Assembly (NCBI GenBank): GCA_002706265.1
Contig: PAKU01000040.1
Location: 1-64,000 of the forward strand
From: Polycyclovorans sp.
Lineage (GTDB): Bacteria > Pseudomonadota > Gammaproteobacteria > Nevskiales > Nevskiaceae
Reading direction: 5' to 3'
DNA length: 64,000 nucleotides
Part shown: in pieces, positions 1 to 8,477 of the stretch
Position numbering within the stretch: position 1 is the first letter of the stretch
How the letters are laid out: each line of letters starts with the position of its first letter
Translations under genes and position numbers: made by a program
The notes under the pieces: generated by a model
What the model was told of the DNA's origin: nothing
Databases searched by the model: none
Seen by the model: the letters and a program-made list of their open reading frames with translations, nothing else

Positions 1-371
1 CCCCGATGCCCAGCCACATTTTCGACCAGCTTCGCCGACTCAAGTCCAAGCGCAAGATGAGCTTCTGGTATGGCGCGCGCTCGCTGCGCGAAATGTTCTA
101 CGTCGAAGACTTCGACATGCTCGCCAAGGAGAACGACAACTTCACCTGGCATGTCGCGCTGTCTGAGCCCAAGCCCGAAGACAACTGGACCGGCTATACC
201 GGCTTCATCCACAACGTCATCTACGAGCACTATCTCAAGGATCACAAGGCGCCGGAAGACTGCGAGTACTACATGTGTGGCCCGCCGATGATGAACGCCG
301 CGTGCATCAAGATGCTGCTCGATCTGGGCGTTGAGCGCAAAGACATCATGCTGGACGACTTTGGGGGGTGA
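1..371 (+). CDS. nqrF: Na+-translocating NADH:quinone reductase subunit F, C-terminal part
   Basis: NqrF is the FAD/2Fe-2S entry subunit that oxidises NADH in the membrane-bound sodium-pumping NQR complex. Only the last ~123 codons are in the window and the start lies upstream. The visible part is the end of the ferredoxin-reductase-like NAD-binding domain: a [10 protein letters not shown] segment, the CGPPMMN nucleotide-binding motif, and the terminal LDDFGG typical of NqrF. The maturation gene nqrM follows about 300 bp later, so this is the end of an nqr operon. Identity is secure. The 5' truncation is due only to the window edge. Confidence 0.95.
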   Translation, partial: PMPSHIFDQLRRLKSKRKMSFWYGARSLREMFYVEDFDMLAKENDNFTWHVALSEPKPEDNWTGYTGFIHNVIYEHYLKDHKAPEDCEYYMCGPPMMNAACIKMLLDLGVERKDIMLDDFGG

Positions 372-402
372 GCGTCATTTTTAGCGAAGCGAAAAATGAC
401 GC
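372..402 (+). terminator. Hairpin at the 3' end of nqrF
   Basis: GCGTCATTTTT (372-382) and AAAAATGACGC (392-402) form an 11-bp perfect inverted repeat around a 9-nt loop that can itself pair GC/GC. It begins one base after the nqrF stop. There is no long U-tract after the stem, so it may be an RNA-stabilising or attenuating hairpin rather than a strong terminator. The GAAAAATGAC half is also the first part of each 105-bp repeat unit that follows. Confidence 0.5.
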
Positions 403-645
403 GAACGCCCGGCCACGGATGGCCGGGCCGGGCTGTGCTCATCGTGACGCGGTCGCGCCATGGAGGGCAGTTGCGGGCTCCGCTCATCGTGCCGCGAAAA
501 ATGACACGCGGGTGCGGCCACGGATGGCCGGGCCGGGCTGCGCTCATCGTGACGCGGTCGCGCCACGGAGGGCAGTCACGAGCTCCGCCCATCGTGCCGC
601 GAAAAATGACACGCAGGTGCGGCCACGGATGGTGGCCTGGCAAGG
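391..645. repeat. 105-bp direct tandem repeat, about 2.4 copies, between nqrF and nqrM
   Basis: Unit 1 is 391-495, unit 2 is 496-600, and a third partial copy starts at 601. Each unit begins GAAAAATGAC and contains the blocks GGCCACGGATGG, ATCGTGACGCGGTCGCGCCA and CATCGTGCCGC. Units 1 and 2 differ at only about a dozen positions. The period is divisible by three, so repeated peptides appear in several frames on both strands, but none has a credible start or family. Treated here as non-coding. Confidence 0.9.
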
Positions 646-675
646 CGTGGCCTGCGCTGACACGCGAGGTCAATC

Positions 676-882
676 GTGAGTCAACTGTTGGCCACGCTGT
701 TGGTGACCTTTTCGGTCTTCATGCTTGCCGTGGGGGGCATGGCAGTGGGCTGGCTGGTGCAGGGCAAGGTCATCAAGGGCAGCTGTGGCGGGTTGGGGGG
801 CGACAGTTGCGGCATCTGCAAGAAGCCTTGCGACGAGCGGGTCAAGAAGCTCTCCGAGCTTGAAAAGGCGTCGGCGCCCTGA
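676..882 (+). CDS. nqrM: Na+-NQR maturation protein NqrM
   Basis: NqrM (DUF539) is a small membrane protein needed to assemble the NQR complex, thought to deliver iron to the cysteine site between NqrD and NqrE. The 68-residue product has one N-terminal membrane helix (about residues 3-29) and then a cysteine cluster of the form CGGLGGDSCGICKKPC, the four conserved cysteines of the family. The GTG start at 676 is preceded by GAGGTC at good spacing. It sits downstream of nqrF as expected, separated by the tandem repeat. Confidence 0.93.
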   Translation: MSQLLATLLVTFSVFMLAVGGMAVGWLVQGKVIKGSCGGLGGDSCGICKKPCDERVKKLSELEKASAP

Positions 883-937
883 TTCGCGTGGCCTGCCAAC
901 GTTGCCCAGAACTGATTCAAACACAGGGGAAGATTGG

Positions 938-1363
938 ATGAGCCGTTCACTGCGCGACATCACCGTCAAAGAATTCATGTCGGCGTCGCTGGTCAGCTTC
1001 AGCCCTGACACCGACATCTTCGCGGCCATCAAGCTGCTGGTGGCGCGCGCGGTTTCGGGTGCGCCGGTGCTGGATCAGTTCGGCAACATCATCGGCATGT
1101 TGTCCGAGCGTGACTGCATGAAAGTGGCGCTCAACGCGGCCTACCACGACGAGCTTGGCGGCCGTGTGTCCGACTTCATGACCCGCAATCCGATCTCCGT
1201 CGATGCCAGCGCCAGCATTCTTGAAGTGGCCGAGATTTTCTTCACCAACCCGTTTAAGCGCTTGCCGGTGATTCATCAGCAGCGCCTGGTCGGTCAGGTG
1301 TCGCGCTCCGACGTGCTCAAGGCCATTGACCGCTTCGTGCAGGTCGACCAGAAGCCCGCTTGA
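938..1363 (+). CDS. CBS-domain pair protein
   Basis: A 141-residue protein made almost entirely of two CBS domains (about residues 8-62 and 76-131). Each ends in the usual IIGMLSERDC or LVGQVSRSDV strand-turn-helix. Such stand-alone Bateman modules bind adenine nucleotides and act as energy sensors for a partner. The partner cannot be told from the sequence. The ATG at 938 has GGGGA 8 nt upstream and is preferred over longer in-frame extensions that run through non-coding DNA. Cytoplasmic; no signal or membrane segment. Confidence 0.85.
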   Translation: MSRSLRDITVKEFMSASLVSFSPDTDIFAAIKLLVARAVSGAPVLDQFGNIIGMLSERDCMKVALNAAYHDELGGRVSDFMTRNPISVDASASILEVAEIFFTNPFKRLPVIHQQRLVGQVSRSDVLKAIDRFVQVDQKPA

Positions 1364-1421
1364 TCATGCAAACCGTCGCGGTTCGGCGCGCGCTTGACCT
1401 GCGCGCCGGCCGCTGAGCCCG

Positions 1422-3233
1422 GTGCGCGCGTTCTCACGCCCGCCTGACGACGACACGCCCGACAGCGCGCCCGACTGGCGCATCATCGGGCGGCTGCTCC
1501 CGTTTCTCGGGGTCCATTGGCGACGCATCACGGTTGCACTGGCCTGCCTGGTCCTGGCCAAGCTGGCCACCGTCACCTTGCCGATGCTGATGAAGCGTCT
1601 CGTGGACGGCTTCTCGGGCGCGCCCGAGGTGTTGGTGATGCCCGTGGCGCTGTTGCTGGCCTACGCGGTCATGCGCTGGGCCAGTGGCCTGTTTGCCGAG
1701 CTGCGGGACATCGCTTTTGGCCATGTGGGCGAACGGGTGGTGCGACAGGTGTCGGGTGCGGTGCTGAAGCACCTGCATGCGCTTGAACTGGCCTACCACC
1801 TCGAACGCCGCACCGGCGCACTCTCGCGCGACATCGAACGCGGCCAGGGCGGCATCAGTTTTCTGCTTCGGTTCCTGCTCTTCAACATTCTGCCGACCGT
1901 GCTCGAGATCGGCATGGTCGCGGTGATTCTCGGCGCCGCCTACGGGGCACCCTACGCCGTGCTGACGGCAGTTTCGGTTGCCGTCTACCTGGTGTTTTCG
2001 ATCGCCGTCACGCAGTGGCGCACGCAGTTTCTGCGCGATGCCAACCGCCTCGACGCCGATGCCAATACGCGCGCCGTGGACAGCCTGCTCAACTATGAAA
2101 CCGTCAAGTACGCCAACACCGAGGCGCGCGAGGCGCAGGCCTACGACGAGGCACTGGGGATCTGGGAGCGCGCCCAGCTCAAAAGCCGCCTCAGCCTCGC
2201 CGGCCTGAACATCGGCCAGGGCCTGATCATCGCCGTGGCGATGACTTCGATGATGTGGATGGCCGCGCAGGGCATCACCCGCGGCGACCTCACCGTCGGC
2301 GACTTCGTGGCCATCAACGCCTACATGATGCAGTTGTTCATTCCGCTGAACCTGCTGGGTTTCGTCTACCGCGAAATTCGCCGCGCACTCACCGACATGG
2401 GGCGCATGTTCGGGCTGCTGGACCGCAAGCCCGCGTGGCCGGATCACCCCGACGCGCGTCCCCTGCCGGCAGGGGACGTGACCGTGCGCTTCGAGCACGT
2501 GGACTTTGCCTACGCCGCCGACCGGCCGCTGCTGCGCGAGGTCAGCTTTGAGCTGCGGCCAGGGCAGACGCTCGCGGTGGTGGGCGCCACCGGCAGCGGC
2601 AAGTCGTCGCTGGCGCGCCTGCTCTACCGCTTCTACCCGCCCACTGCGGGGGCGATCACGGTCAACGGGCAGCACATCGACCATTGGACCACCGAGTCAC
2701 TGCGGCGGCGGATTGCCGTGGTGCCGCAAGAGCCGGTGCTGTTCAACGGCAGCCTGGGGGACAACATTTGCTACGGCGAAGCAGCGCCCGATCCGCAAGT
2801 CGTGCAAGAGGTTCTGGCCGCCACGCAGCTTGCCGACTGGATTGCGCGCCTGCCGCAGGGCCTGAACACGCCGGTGGGCGAGCGCGGCCTGAAACTCAGT
2901 GGCGGCGAGAAGCAGCGCGTCGCCCTGGCGCGGGCGCTGATCAAGCCGGCCTCGATCCTGGTGCTGGACGAGGCCACCTCGGCGCTCGACGCCCTCACCG
3001 AGCAGCGCGTGCTCCGCGCCCTGGCCGCGCGCGTGCCGCGCCGCGCCTGTGTGGTGATCGCCCACCGGCTGGCCTCGATTCGTCACGCAGACGAGATCAT
3101 CGTGCTGGACCATGGGCGGGTGATCGAACGGGGGACGCATGCAACGCTGTTGGCCCAGCAAGGCCCCTATGCCGGGCTCTGGCGGGCGCAGATTGCGCAC
3201 CGTCTGCACGATGACGTCACCTCTGGCCCGTGA
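1422..3233 (+). CDS. ABC exporter of the Atm1/HMT1 (ABCB7) type
   Basis: A 603-residue half-transporter: six-helix transmembrane domain (about 30-320) fused to an ATPase domain (about 350-590). Visible motifs are Walker A GATGSGKSS near 388, Q-loop VPQEPVLFNG, signature LSGGEKQR near 491, and Walker B ILVLDEATSALD near 512. The ETVKYANTEAREA stretch in the membrane domain is characteristic of the mitochondrial/bacterial Atm1 group, which exports glutathione-linked thiols or metal conjugates. The start is a GTG at 1422; an upstream SD is not obvious, so the N-terminus is uncertain by a few residues. The homodimer is expected in the inner membrane. Confidence 0.88.
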   Translation: MRAFSRPPDDDTPDSAPDWRIIGRLLPFLGVHWRRITVALACLVLAKLATVTLPMLMKRLVDGFSGAPEVLVMPVALLLAYAVMRWASGLFAELRDIAFGHVGERVVRQVSGAVLKHLHALELAYHLERRTGALSRDIERGQGGISFLLRFLLFNILPTVLEIGMVAVILGAAYGAPYAVLTAVSVAVYLVFSIAVTQWRTQFLRDANRLDADANTRAVDSLLNYETVKYANTEAREAQAYDEALGIWERAQLKSRLSLAGLNIGQGLIIAVAMTSMMWMAAQGITRGDLTVGDFVAINAYMMQLFIPLNLLGFVYREIRRALTDMGRMFGLLDRKPAWPDHPDARPLPAGDVTVRFEHVDFAYAADRPLLREVSFELRPGQTLAVVGATGSGKSSLARLLYRFYPPTAGAITVNGQHIDHWTTESLRRRIAVVPQEPVLFNGSLGDNICYGEAAPDPQVVQEVLAATQLADWIARLPQGLNTPVGERGLKLSGGEKQRVALARALIKPASILVLDEATSALDALTEQRVLRALAARVPRRACVVIAHRLASIRHADEIIVLDHGRVIERGTHATLLAQQGPYAGLWRAQIAHRLHDDVTSGP

Positions 3234-3303
3234 AGTCGCGACGCCTGCTGCAGCCCTGCTTCCACCCGGATAAAGTCATGGGCCCTCGCTGTAAAAAACG
3301 ACC

Positions 3304-4245
3304 ATGAGCCCTACCGCAAACACGATTCTGGTGACCGGCGCCGCCGGCGCGCTGGCGCGCCGCGTGATTCGCCTTCTGGCCGCCCGGCATCGGGTCATCG
3401 CCGTGGATTTCAGACGCCAGGTCGAGTGCACCGACGCTGCGGCGTCCTACCAGCTCGACGTGCACACGCGCGGCTTCGAAGACGTGTTCCGCCAGCACAA
3501 GATCGACACGGTGATGCACATCGGCCGCGTGTTCGCCCACGAGCAGAGCCGCCAGCACCGCTACAACGCCAACGTGCTGGGCAGCAAACGGTTGTTCGAG
3601 CTGTCGCGCAAATATGGGGTGCGCCAGCTCATCGTGCACTCGACCTATTTCGTCTACGGCGCGGCGCGCTTCAACCCCGCGCTGATGGACGAAGAAACGC
3701 CGCTCAAGGCCAGCGCCGTCACGCACGACCTGGTGGACGCCGTCGAGCTCGAGAACCTCACGCAGATCTATCTGCGGAAATACCCCGAGCTGAACATCAC
3801 CCTGCTGCGTCCCTGCAACATTCTCGGGCCGGGCGTGCGCAACAGCCTGTCGCTGTTGCTGTCGCGGGCCGTCGCGCCGGTGATCGTCGGCCATTCGCCG
3901 TTGATGCAGTTCCTGCATGTCGATGACATGGCGCACGCCCTGGTGCTGGCCCAGCAGGGCAATCGGCCGGGCATCTACAACGTGGCCCCGGCCGAATCGG
4001 TGCCGTATCAAGCGGCCGTTGTTCAGTCTGGGTGCCGGCGGCTGCCGGTAGTCTTGCCTGGAAGCTTGCCGCGCTTGCTGCGTTCAGTGATGAACCGCAA
4101 CGCGTACTTTCCCCCGTACTTGATCAACTACCTCAAATATCCCGTCGTCATCGATGGCAGCCTGTTTGCAGACACCTTTGATTGGCAGCCGGTACACACC
4201 GCAGCCGAGATCTTCGAGATCTATCGCCGCGCCAAGCGCCGCTGA
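3304..4245 (+). CDS. NAD-dependent epimerase/dehydratase family protein (atypical extended SDR)
   Basis: A 313-residue extended short-chain dehydrogenase-like protein. The N-terminal VTGAAGALARRV loop (about residues 9-20) is the NAD(P)-binding glycine motif, and HSTYFVYGAARF matches the STxxVYG strand of nucleotide-sugar epimerases. The expected catalytic YxxxK is not visible: the aligned stretch reads THDLVDAVELENL. It may therefore be non-catalytic or have drifted in function. LRPCNILGPG and FLHVDDMAHA are conserved downstream features. Single gene with no nearby sugar-metabolism genes; substrate unknown. Confidence 0.75.
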   Translation: MSPTANTILVTGAAGALARRVIRLLAARHRVIAVDFRRQVECTDAAASYQLDVHTRGFEDVFRQHKIDTVMHIGRVFAHEQSRQHRYNANVLGSKRLFELSRKYGVRQLIVHSTYFVYGAARFNPALMDEETPLKASAVTHDLVDAVELENLTQIYLRKYPELNITLLRPCNILGPGVRNSLSLLLSRAVAPVIVGHSPLMQFLHVDDMAHALVLAQQGNRPGIYNVAPAESVPYQAAVVQSGCRRLPVVLPGSLPRLLRSVMNRNAYFPPYLINYLKYPVVIDGSLFADTFDWQPVHTAAEIFEIYRRAKRR

Positions 4246-4317
4246 TCGTCAGTGAACCGGTTGCTTGCAGTTTGCTTGCAGTTTGATTGAAGCCCACATC
4301 GAAACAAGGAGCGCCTC

Positions 4318-4803
4318 ATGGCCAAACCCAAAACCCCGAAGATTGACACCGGTATTCCCAGAGACAGCCGCGAAGCCACGGCCGAAGGCTTGAGCCGCCT
4401 GCTCGCCGACGAGTACACGCTGTACCTGAAGACCCACAATTTTCACTGGAACGTGACCGGGCCGATGTTCAACACCCTGCACACCATGTTTGAAACGCAC
4501 TATCAGGAATCGGCGCTGGCGGTCGACGACATTGCCGAGCGCATCCGCGCCCTGGGCTTCCCGGCGCCCGGCACCTACAAGCAGTACGCGGCCCTGTCGA
4601 CCATTGAAGAAGAATCCGGCGTGCCGGAGGCGCTGGAGATGGTCAAGCTGTTGGTCAAGGGGCACGAGGCCTGCGCCAAGACCGCCCGCACCGTCTTTCC
4701 GATTGCCGAAGGCGGCCAGGACGAGGTCACCGCCGACCTGCTGACCCAGCGTTTGCAGGTGCACGAGAAGACCGCATGGATGCTGCGCAGCCTGCTGCAG
4801 TAG
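4318..4803 (+). CDS. dps: Dps-family ferritin-like DNA-protection protein
   Basis: A 161-residue Dps protein, which forms a 12-subunit shell that oxidises and stores iron and protects DNA in stress. The [11 protein letters not shown] segment carries the conserved ferroxidase histidine, and [20 protein letters not shown] supplies the acidic ligands on the next helix. Length and four-helix layout are normal. AAGGAG lies upstream of the ATG. The leader contains a direct repeat of TTGCTTGCAGT (about 4260-4282) that could be part of a regulatory site. The OppF-like gene starts 4 bp after the stop. Confidence 0.92.
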   Translation: MAKPKTPKIDTGIPRDSREATAEGLSRLLADEYTLYLKTHNFHWNVTGPMFNTLHTMFETHYQESALAVDDIAERIRALGFPAPGTYKQYAALSTIEEESGVPEALEMVKLLVKGHEACAKTARTVFPIAEGGQDEVTADLLTQRLQVHEKTAWMLRSLLQ

Positions 4804-4807
4804 GCAC

Positions 4808-5848
4808 ATGACCGCCCCGCCTGGGTCTTCAACGCCGCGCCCGGTCATCCAGGCGCGGCGTTTGTCGGTGCACTACCGTCGCCGGGCCAGACACTGGTGG
4901 GGGCGGGCGTCGGAGGTTCGCGCGGTCGATCAGCTCGATCTGAACCTCCACCCCGGCGAAACACTGGGCATCGTCGGCGAATCGGGCTGCGGCAAATCAA
5001 CGCTCGCCCGGGCGCTGATCGGACTGGTGCCGGTGACCCGAGGCTCGGTGGAGATCAACGGCCAAGACATCACCCGGTTCAATGCCGCCCAGTGGCGAGC
5101 ATTGCGGCGGCAGGTGCAGTTCGTGTTCCAGGACCCGCTGGCCAGCCTCGATCCACGCATGACCGTCGGTCAGGCCATCACCGAACCGATGATGTCGCTC
5201 TGCCCGGAATGGGGCGCGGCCGAACGGCAACGGCGCATGGCGGAGTTGATGGAGCGCGTCGGTCTGTCAGCGGCGCTACAGAACCGCTATCCCCACGAGT
5301 TCTCGGGCGGCCAATGCCAGCGGGTCGGCATCGCCCGCGCGTTGGCGGTGGAGCCCTCCATTCTCATCTGCGACGAGCCGGTCTCGGCCTTGGATGTTTC
5401 CGTGCAGGCGCAGATCGTCAATCTGCTGCGCAGCCTGCAGCGCGAGCGTGGACTGTCGATGCTGTTCATCGCCCACGACCTCGCGGTGGTGCGGCATCTG
5501 TCCGATCGCATCATGGTCATGTACCTCGGCCGGGTGATGGAGCAGGCGCAAACCGATGCCCTGTTCGAGTCGCCGCGGCACCCTTATACGCGCGCGCTAC
5601 TGGCGTCCATTCCTCGTCCCGACCGGCCGCTGCCAACCGATGAAGAGCGTCTGAGCGGCGAGCTGCCGTCGGCCGCAATGGTGCATCCGGGCTGTGTGTT
5701 CGCCTCGCGATGCCCCATCGCGGAAGGGCTGTGCTCCATGCAGCCGCCGCCGGTGCACCGCCACCGGAACGGCTCGGCCGCCTGTCACTTCATTGGCGGC
5801 AACGCGGCCATGAGTTCAACCGTACTCAGTCGCCCGCTCGGCGTCTGA
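4808..5848 (+). CDS. Oligopeptide/dipeptide ABC transporter ATPase, OppF/DppF-like (orphan)
   Basis: A 346-residue ATPase of peptide importers. Motifs in order: Walker A GESGCGKSTLARA, signature FSGGQCQRVGIARAL (the usual LSGGQ with F), Walker B ILICDEPVSALD, then the C-terminal oligopeptide-transporter extension with HPYTRALLASIPRP and cysteines in PGCVFASRCPIAEGLC. OppF-type subunits normally work with OppD and two permeases, but none is next to this gene. It starts 4 bp after dps without a clear SD, so it may be translated by coupling. Either an orphan subunit serving permeases elsewhere or a remnant of an operon. Confidence 0.85.
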   Translation: MTAPPGSSTPRPVIQARRLSVHYRRRARHWWGRASEVRAVDQLDLNLHPGETLGIVGESGCGKSTLARALIGLVPVTRGSVEINGQDITRFNAAQWRALRRQVQFVFQDPLASLDPRMTVGQAITEPMMSLCPEWGAAERQRRMAELMERVGLSAALQNRYPHEFSGGQCQRVGIARALAVEPSILICDEPVSALDVSVQAQIVNLLRSLQRERGLSMLFIAHDLAVVRHLSDRIMVMYLGRVMEQAQTDALFESPRHPYTRALLASIPRPDRPLPTDEERLSGELPSAAMVHPGCVFASRCPIAEGLCSMQPPPVHRHRNGSAACHFIGGNAAMSSTVLSRPLGV

Positions 5849-5857
5849 TCGAAAGCC

Positions 5858-6658
5858 TCACCGGCGGCAGTTGGGCGTACGACCGGCGCGGCGGGCGCGC
5901 TCATAAAGGGGCATCGAGTTGGCCAGCTCGGCGTTCAGGTCCCGAATGCGCGTGTCGTGGGAGGGGTGCGTGCTGGTGAATTCAGCGGGTGACCGGCCCC
6001 CTGCGGCGGCCGCCATGTTCTGCCACAGCTGCACGGCGGCGGCCGGGTTGAAGCCCGCTTCGGCCATGTAGCGCATGCCGAGAATGTCCGACTCGGACTC
6101 GTCACGCCGCGAGTTCGGCAGCACCAGCAGCATGTTCGCGCCGGCACCAATCAAATCCCCGCCCACGCCGGTGGCCGCCGAAAGCACCGAGACGCCGAGC
6201 TGCGTGGCAATCTGGTTGGAGACGCGCGCACCCGAATGGCCGGCAATGACGTGGGCAATTTCGTGACCGATGACGGCGGCCAACTGGTCCTGCGTCTTGG
6301 CCACTTTCAGCAGACCGGTATAGACGCCGATCTTGCCGCCCGGCAGTGCGAAGGCATTGACCTGGTCAGACTCGAAGGTTTGCACTTCCCAATCGGTGCG
6401 GCCGGGGATGAACGGCAGAATGTTGTTGGTGACGCACTCCACATAGCGGCGCGTTGCGGCCGACTGGGTGACCGGCAGCTCCTGCTTCATCTCGGTGAAC
6501 GCCTGCACGCCCATTTCAGTGAGCTGGGCGTCGCTGATCAGCCGAAGCTGGTTGCGGCCGGTCGGCGAGGTGGCGCAGGCCACGACGGCCGCGGTCGCGG
6601 CGGCCACGACCAGTCCCGACATCCACCGATTGGCCCACCGCGTGCGTTCGATCTGCAT
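5858..6658 (-). CDS. M48-family metalloprotease, lipoprotein
   Basis: Zinc peptidase of 266 residues with the signature GHEIAHVIAGH (HExxH at about 132-136) and a downstream RRDESESD motif providing the third ligand. The N-terminus is a lipoprotein signal (…AAVVAC, Cys28), so it is probably attached to the inner leaflet of the outer membrane, like the BepA/LoiP/YcaL proteases of envelope quality control. The ATG at 6658 is chosen because the signal peptide begins there; a longer in-frame ORF to 6706 would bury the signal. It ends 10 bp from the convergent OppF-like gene. Confidence 0.88.
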   Translation of the reverse strand: MQIERTRWANRWMSGLVVAAATAAVVACATSPTGRNQLRLISDAQLTEMGVQAFTEMKQELPVTQSAATRRYVECVTNNILPFIPGRTDWEVQTFESDQVNAFALPGGKIGVYTGLLKVAKTQDQLAAVIGHEIAHVIAGHSGARVSNQIATQLGVSVLSAATGVGGDLIGAGANMLLVLPNSRRDESESDILGMRYMAEAGFNPAAAVQLWQNMAAAAGGRSPAEFTSTHPSHDTRIRDLNAELANSMPLYERARRAGRTPNCRR

Positions 6659-6731
6659 CTGCCTGATTCCCCGAGTCTTAAAAGCGCTTGCGCACTCTAA
6701 GCGCAATTCATGAACACGGCATGAGACGGCC

Positions 6732-7352
6732 TCAGGGTTCCAGCCGTTCCAGCCGCCATGTGGAACCCTCGCGGGCGTAGCGCAGGCGGTCGTGAAAGCG
6801 TCCGCCGCGGCCCTGCCAGAACTCGATGTGCTGCGGCGTCAGCCCGTAGCCGCCCCAGTGCTCGGGAAGCGGCACCGGGCCGTCAGCGTAGCGCGCCTCG
6901 ATCTCGGCCAGCCGGGCATCGAGTTCCGACCGGTCACGCACCACCGACGACTGCCGCGACGCGTGCGCCGCCAGTTGAGAGCCGCGATAACGCGTCGCGA
7001 AGTACGCGGCCGACAGCGCCCGCGGCAGGGGATGGATAGGCCCCTCGATGCGCACCTGGCGCTCCAGGCGGTCCCACCAGAAGGTCGCCGCCGCCACCGG
7101 ATTCACCGCCAATTCCTGCGCCTTGCGGCCGCGATAGTCGGTATAGAAGGTGAACGCCCCCTCGTGCAGCCCTTTGAACAGCACGATGCGCAGGCTGGGG
7201 CGGGCCTGGGCGTCGGCCGTGGCCAGCGCCATGGCCCCTGGCTCGATCATGCCGGCCGCGCGTGCGTCCTCCAGCCAGCGCAGGAACTGTTCGAGCGGAT
7301 CGGCCGCCACATCGTCGACATTCAACGGCGGATTCTTCGTGTATTGCGACAC
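6732..7352 (-). CDS. pdxH: Pyridoxamine 5'-phosphate oxidase
   Basis: PdxH makes pyridoxal 5'-phosphate from PNP/PMP using FMN. The product shows the family landmarks: DPLEQFLRWLEDA, LRIVLFKGL, FYTDYRGRKAQEL, FWWDRLERQVRIEG and the C-terminal WGGYGLTPQHIEFWQG…HDRLRY. I place the start at a GTG (7350-7352), because AGAGGT lies 5 nt upstream and the 206-residue product (MSQYTKNPPL…) fits the family. A longer version beginning at the ATG at 7400 would have no SD and would share its start codon with the divergent acuI gene. Confidence 0.93.
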   Translation of the reverse strand: MSQYTKNPPLNVDDVAADPLEQFLRWLEDARAAGMIEPGAMALATADAQARPSLRIVLFKGLHEGAFTFYTDYRGRKAQELAVNPVAAATFWWDRLERQVRIEGPIHPLPRALSAAYFATRYRGSQLAAHASRQSSVVRDRSELDARLAEIEARYADGPVPLPEHWGGYGLTPQHIEFWQGRGGRFHDRLRYAREGSTWRLERLEP

Positions 7353-7398
7353 GGTGACCTCTGGCAAACTCGGGCGCTCTATTGTGACGGAATCAACC

Positions 7399-8400
7399 AT
7401 GAGCTCATTCAAAGCGATACGCGTGCATCAGGTCGAGCGCGCGACCCATTCCCAACTTGAAACGCTGACCCTGAATGACCTTTCAGCAGGGGAGGTGGTG
7501 ATTCGTGTGGCGTGGTCGGGCCTCAATTACAAAGATGCGCTGGCCGTGAGCGGCAAGGGCCGCATCATCAAATCGTTTCCCAGAAACGCCGGCATCGACC
7601 TCAGTGGCGAAGTCGTCAGCAGTGACGCCGCCGATTTCAAGCCGGGCGACAAGGTGCTGGTCACCGGCTGCGGCATCGGTGAATCCCTGGACGGCGGCCT
7701 GTCAGAAATGGCCCGCGTGCCGGCCTCGGCCGTGGTGAAGCTGCCCGCGGGCCTGAGCCTGCGCGAGGTCATGGTGATCGGCACCGCCGGCTTCACGGCG
7801 GCACTGGCGCTCAAGCGCATGCGCGACAACCACCAGCACCCCGACATGGGGCCGATTCTGGTCAGCGGCCCCACCGGCGGCGTTGGCGGCGTCGCCCTCG
7901 ACCTGTTCAGCGGTCAAGGCTTCGAAGTGCACGCCCTGACCGGCAAGGCCGAGGCCCAGGCCGACTACCTCAAGGCGCTTGGCGCCCACACCGTGGTCGA
8001 CCGGCTGACCCTGGAAATGGGCAACAAACCCCTGGAGTCGGCCTTGTGGGGGGGCGCCGTCGACAACCTCGGTGGCCCCACGCTGGGCTACCTGACCCGC
8101 ACCGTGAAGCCCTGGGGCAACATCGCCACCATCGGTCTGGCGCAGGCGCACACGCTCGACACCACGGTGATGCCCTTCATCCTGCGCGGCGTATCGTTGC
8201 TCGGAATTCACTCGGTGGAATGTCCGCGCCCCTGGCGCGAGTGGATCTGGCAGCAGTTGGCCGGGCCGTGGAAGCTGCGTCACCTCGACACCCTCGTGAG
8301 GCGTGAGATCACACTGGACCAGGTCAAGGAAACCTGTGACCAGCAGATCGCCGGCGCACTGGTGGGGCGCACCGTGGTCAAGTTGTCGGGTCAGCTCTGA
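7399..8400 (+). CDS. acuI: Acryloyl-CoA reductase (NADPH)-type oxidoreductase, YhdH/AcuI family
   Basis: A 333-residue zinc-independent medium-chain reductase of the YhdH/AcuI family, which reduces acryloyl-CoA to propionyl-CoA and detoxifies acrylate. Visible: GLNYKDALAVSGKGRI near residue 50, the NADPH-binding VSGPTGGVGGVALDLF, and the C-terminal LLGIHSVECPRPWREWIW typical of the family. The start ATG at 7399 follows a weak GGAA. It is divergent from pdxH with 46 bp between the preferred starts, so the two promoters must overlap. A rho-independent terminator follows. Confidence 0.88.
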   Translation: MSSFKAIRVHQVERATHSQLETLTLNDLSAGEVVIRVAWSGLNYKDALAVSGKGRIIKSFPRNAGIDLSGEVVSSDAADFKPGDKVLVTGCGIGESLDGGLSEMARVPASAVVKLPAGLSLREVMVIGTAGFTAALALKRMRDNHQHPDMGPILVSGPTGGVGGVALDLFSGQGFEVHALTGKAEAQADYLKALGAHTVVDRLTLEMGNKPLESALWGGAVDNLGGPTLGYLTRTVKPWGNIATIGLAQAHTLDTTVMPFILRGVSLLGIHSVECPRPWREWIWQQLAGPWKLRHLDTLVRREITLDQVKETCDQQIAGALVGRTVVKLSGQL

Positions 8401-8426
8401 AGCGCAGTCTCAGGCGCTGAACAAAG

Positions 8427-8454
8427 AAAAGCCGGGCCTGTAGCCCGGCTTTTT
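8427..8454 (+). terminator. Rho-independent terminator after acuI
   Basis: GCCGGGC (8431-8437) pairs with GCCCGGC (8443-8449) around a CTGTA loop and is flanked by an A-tract and a T5 run. It can serve acuI from the left. The A-tract means it could also stop the converging aldehyde dehydrogenase transcript. Confidence 0.9.
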
Positions 8455-8477
8455 ATGCCAATCTCATCAGTATTGAA

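Noticed and set aside
396..863. Repeat-containing ORFs across the nqrF-nqrM gap
   Set aside because: The 105-bp unit is a multiple of three, so repeated peptides appear in several frames. No start signal, and the frame runs into nqrM out of phase.
1434..2684. 416-codon minus-strand ORF opposite the ABC exporter
   Set aside because: It is a shadow frame in high-GC DNA. The plus-strand gene has complete ABC motifs, and the antisense product is His/Gln/Arg-rich with no domain.
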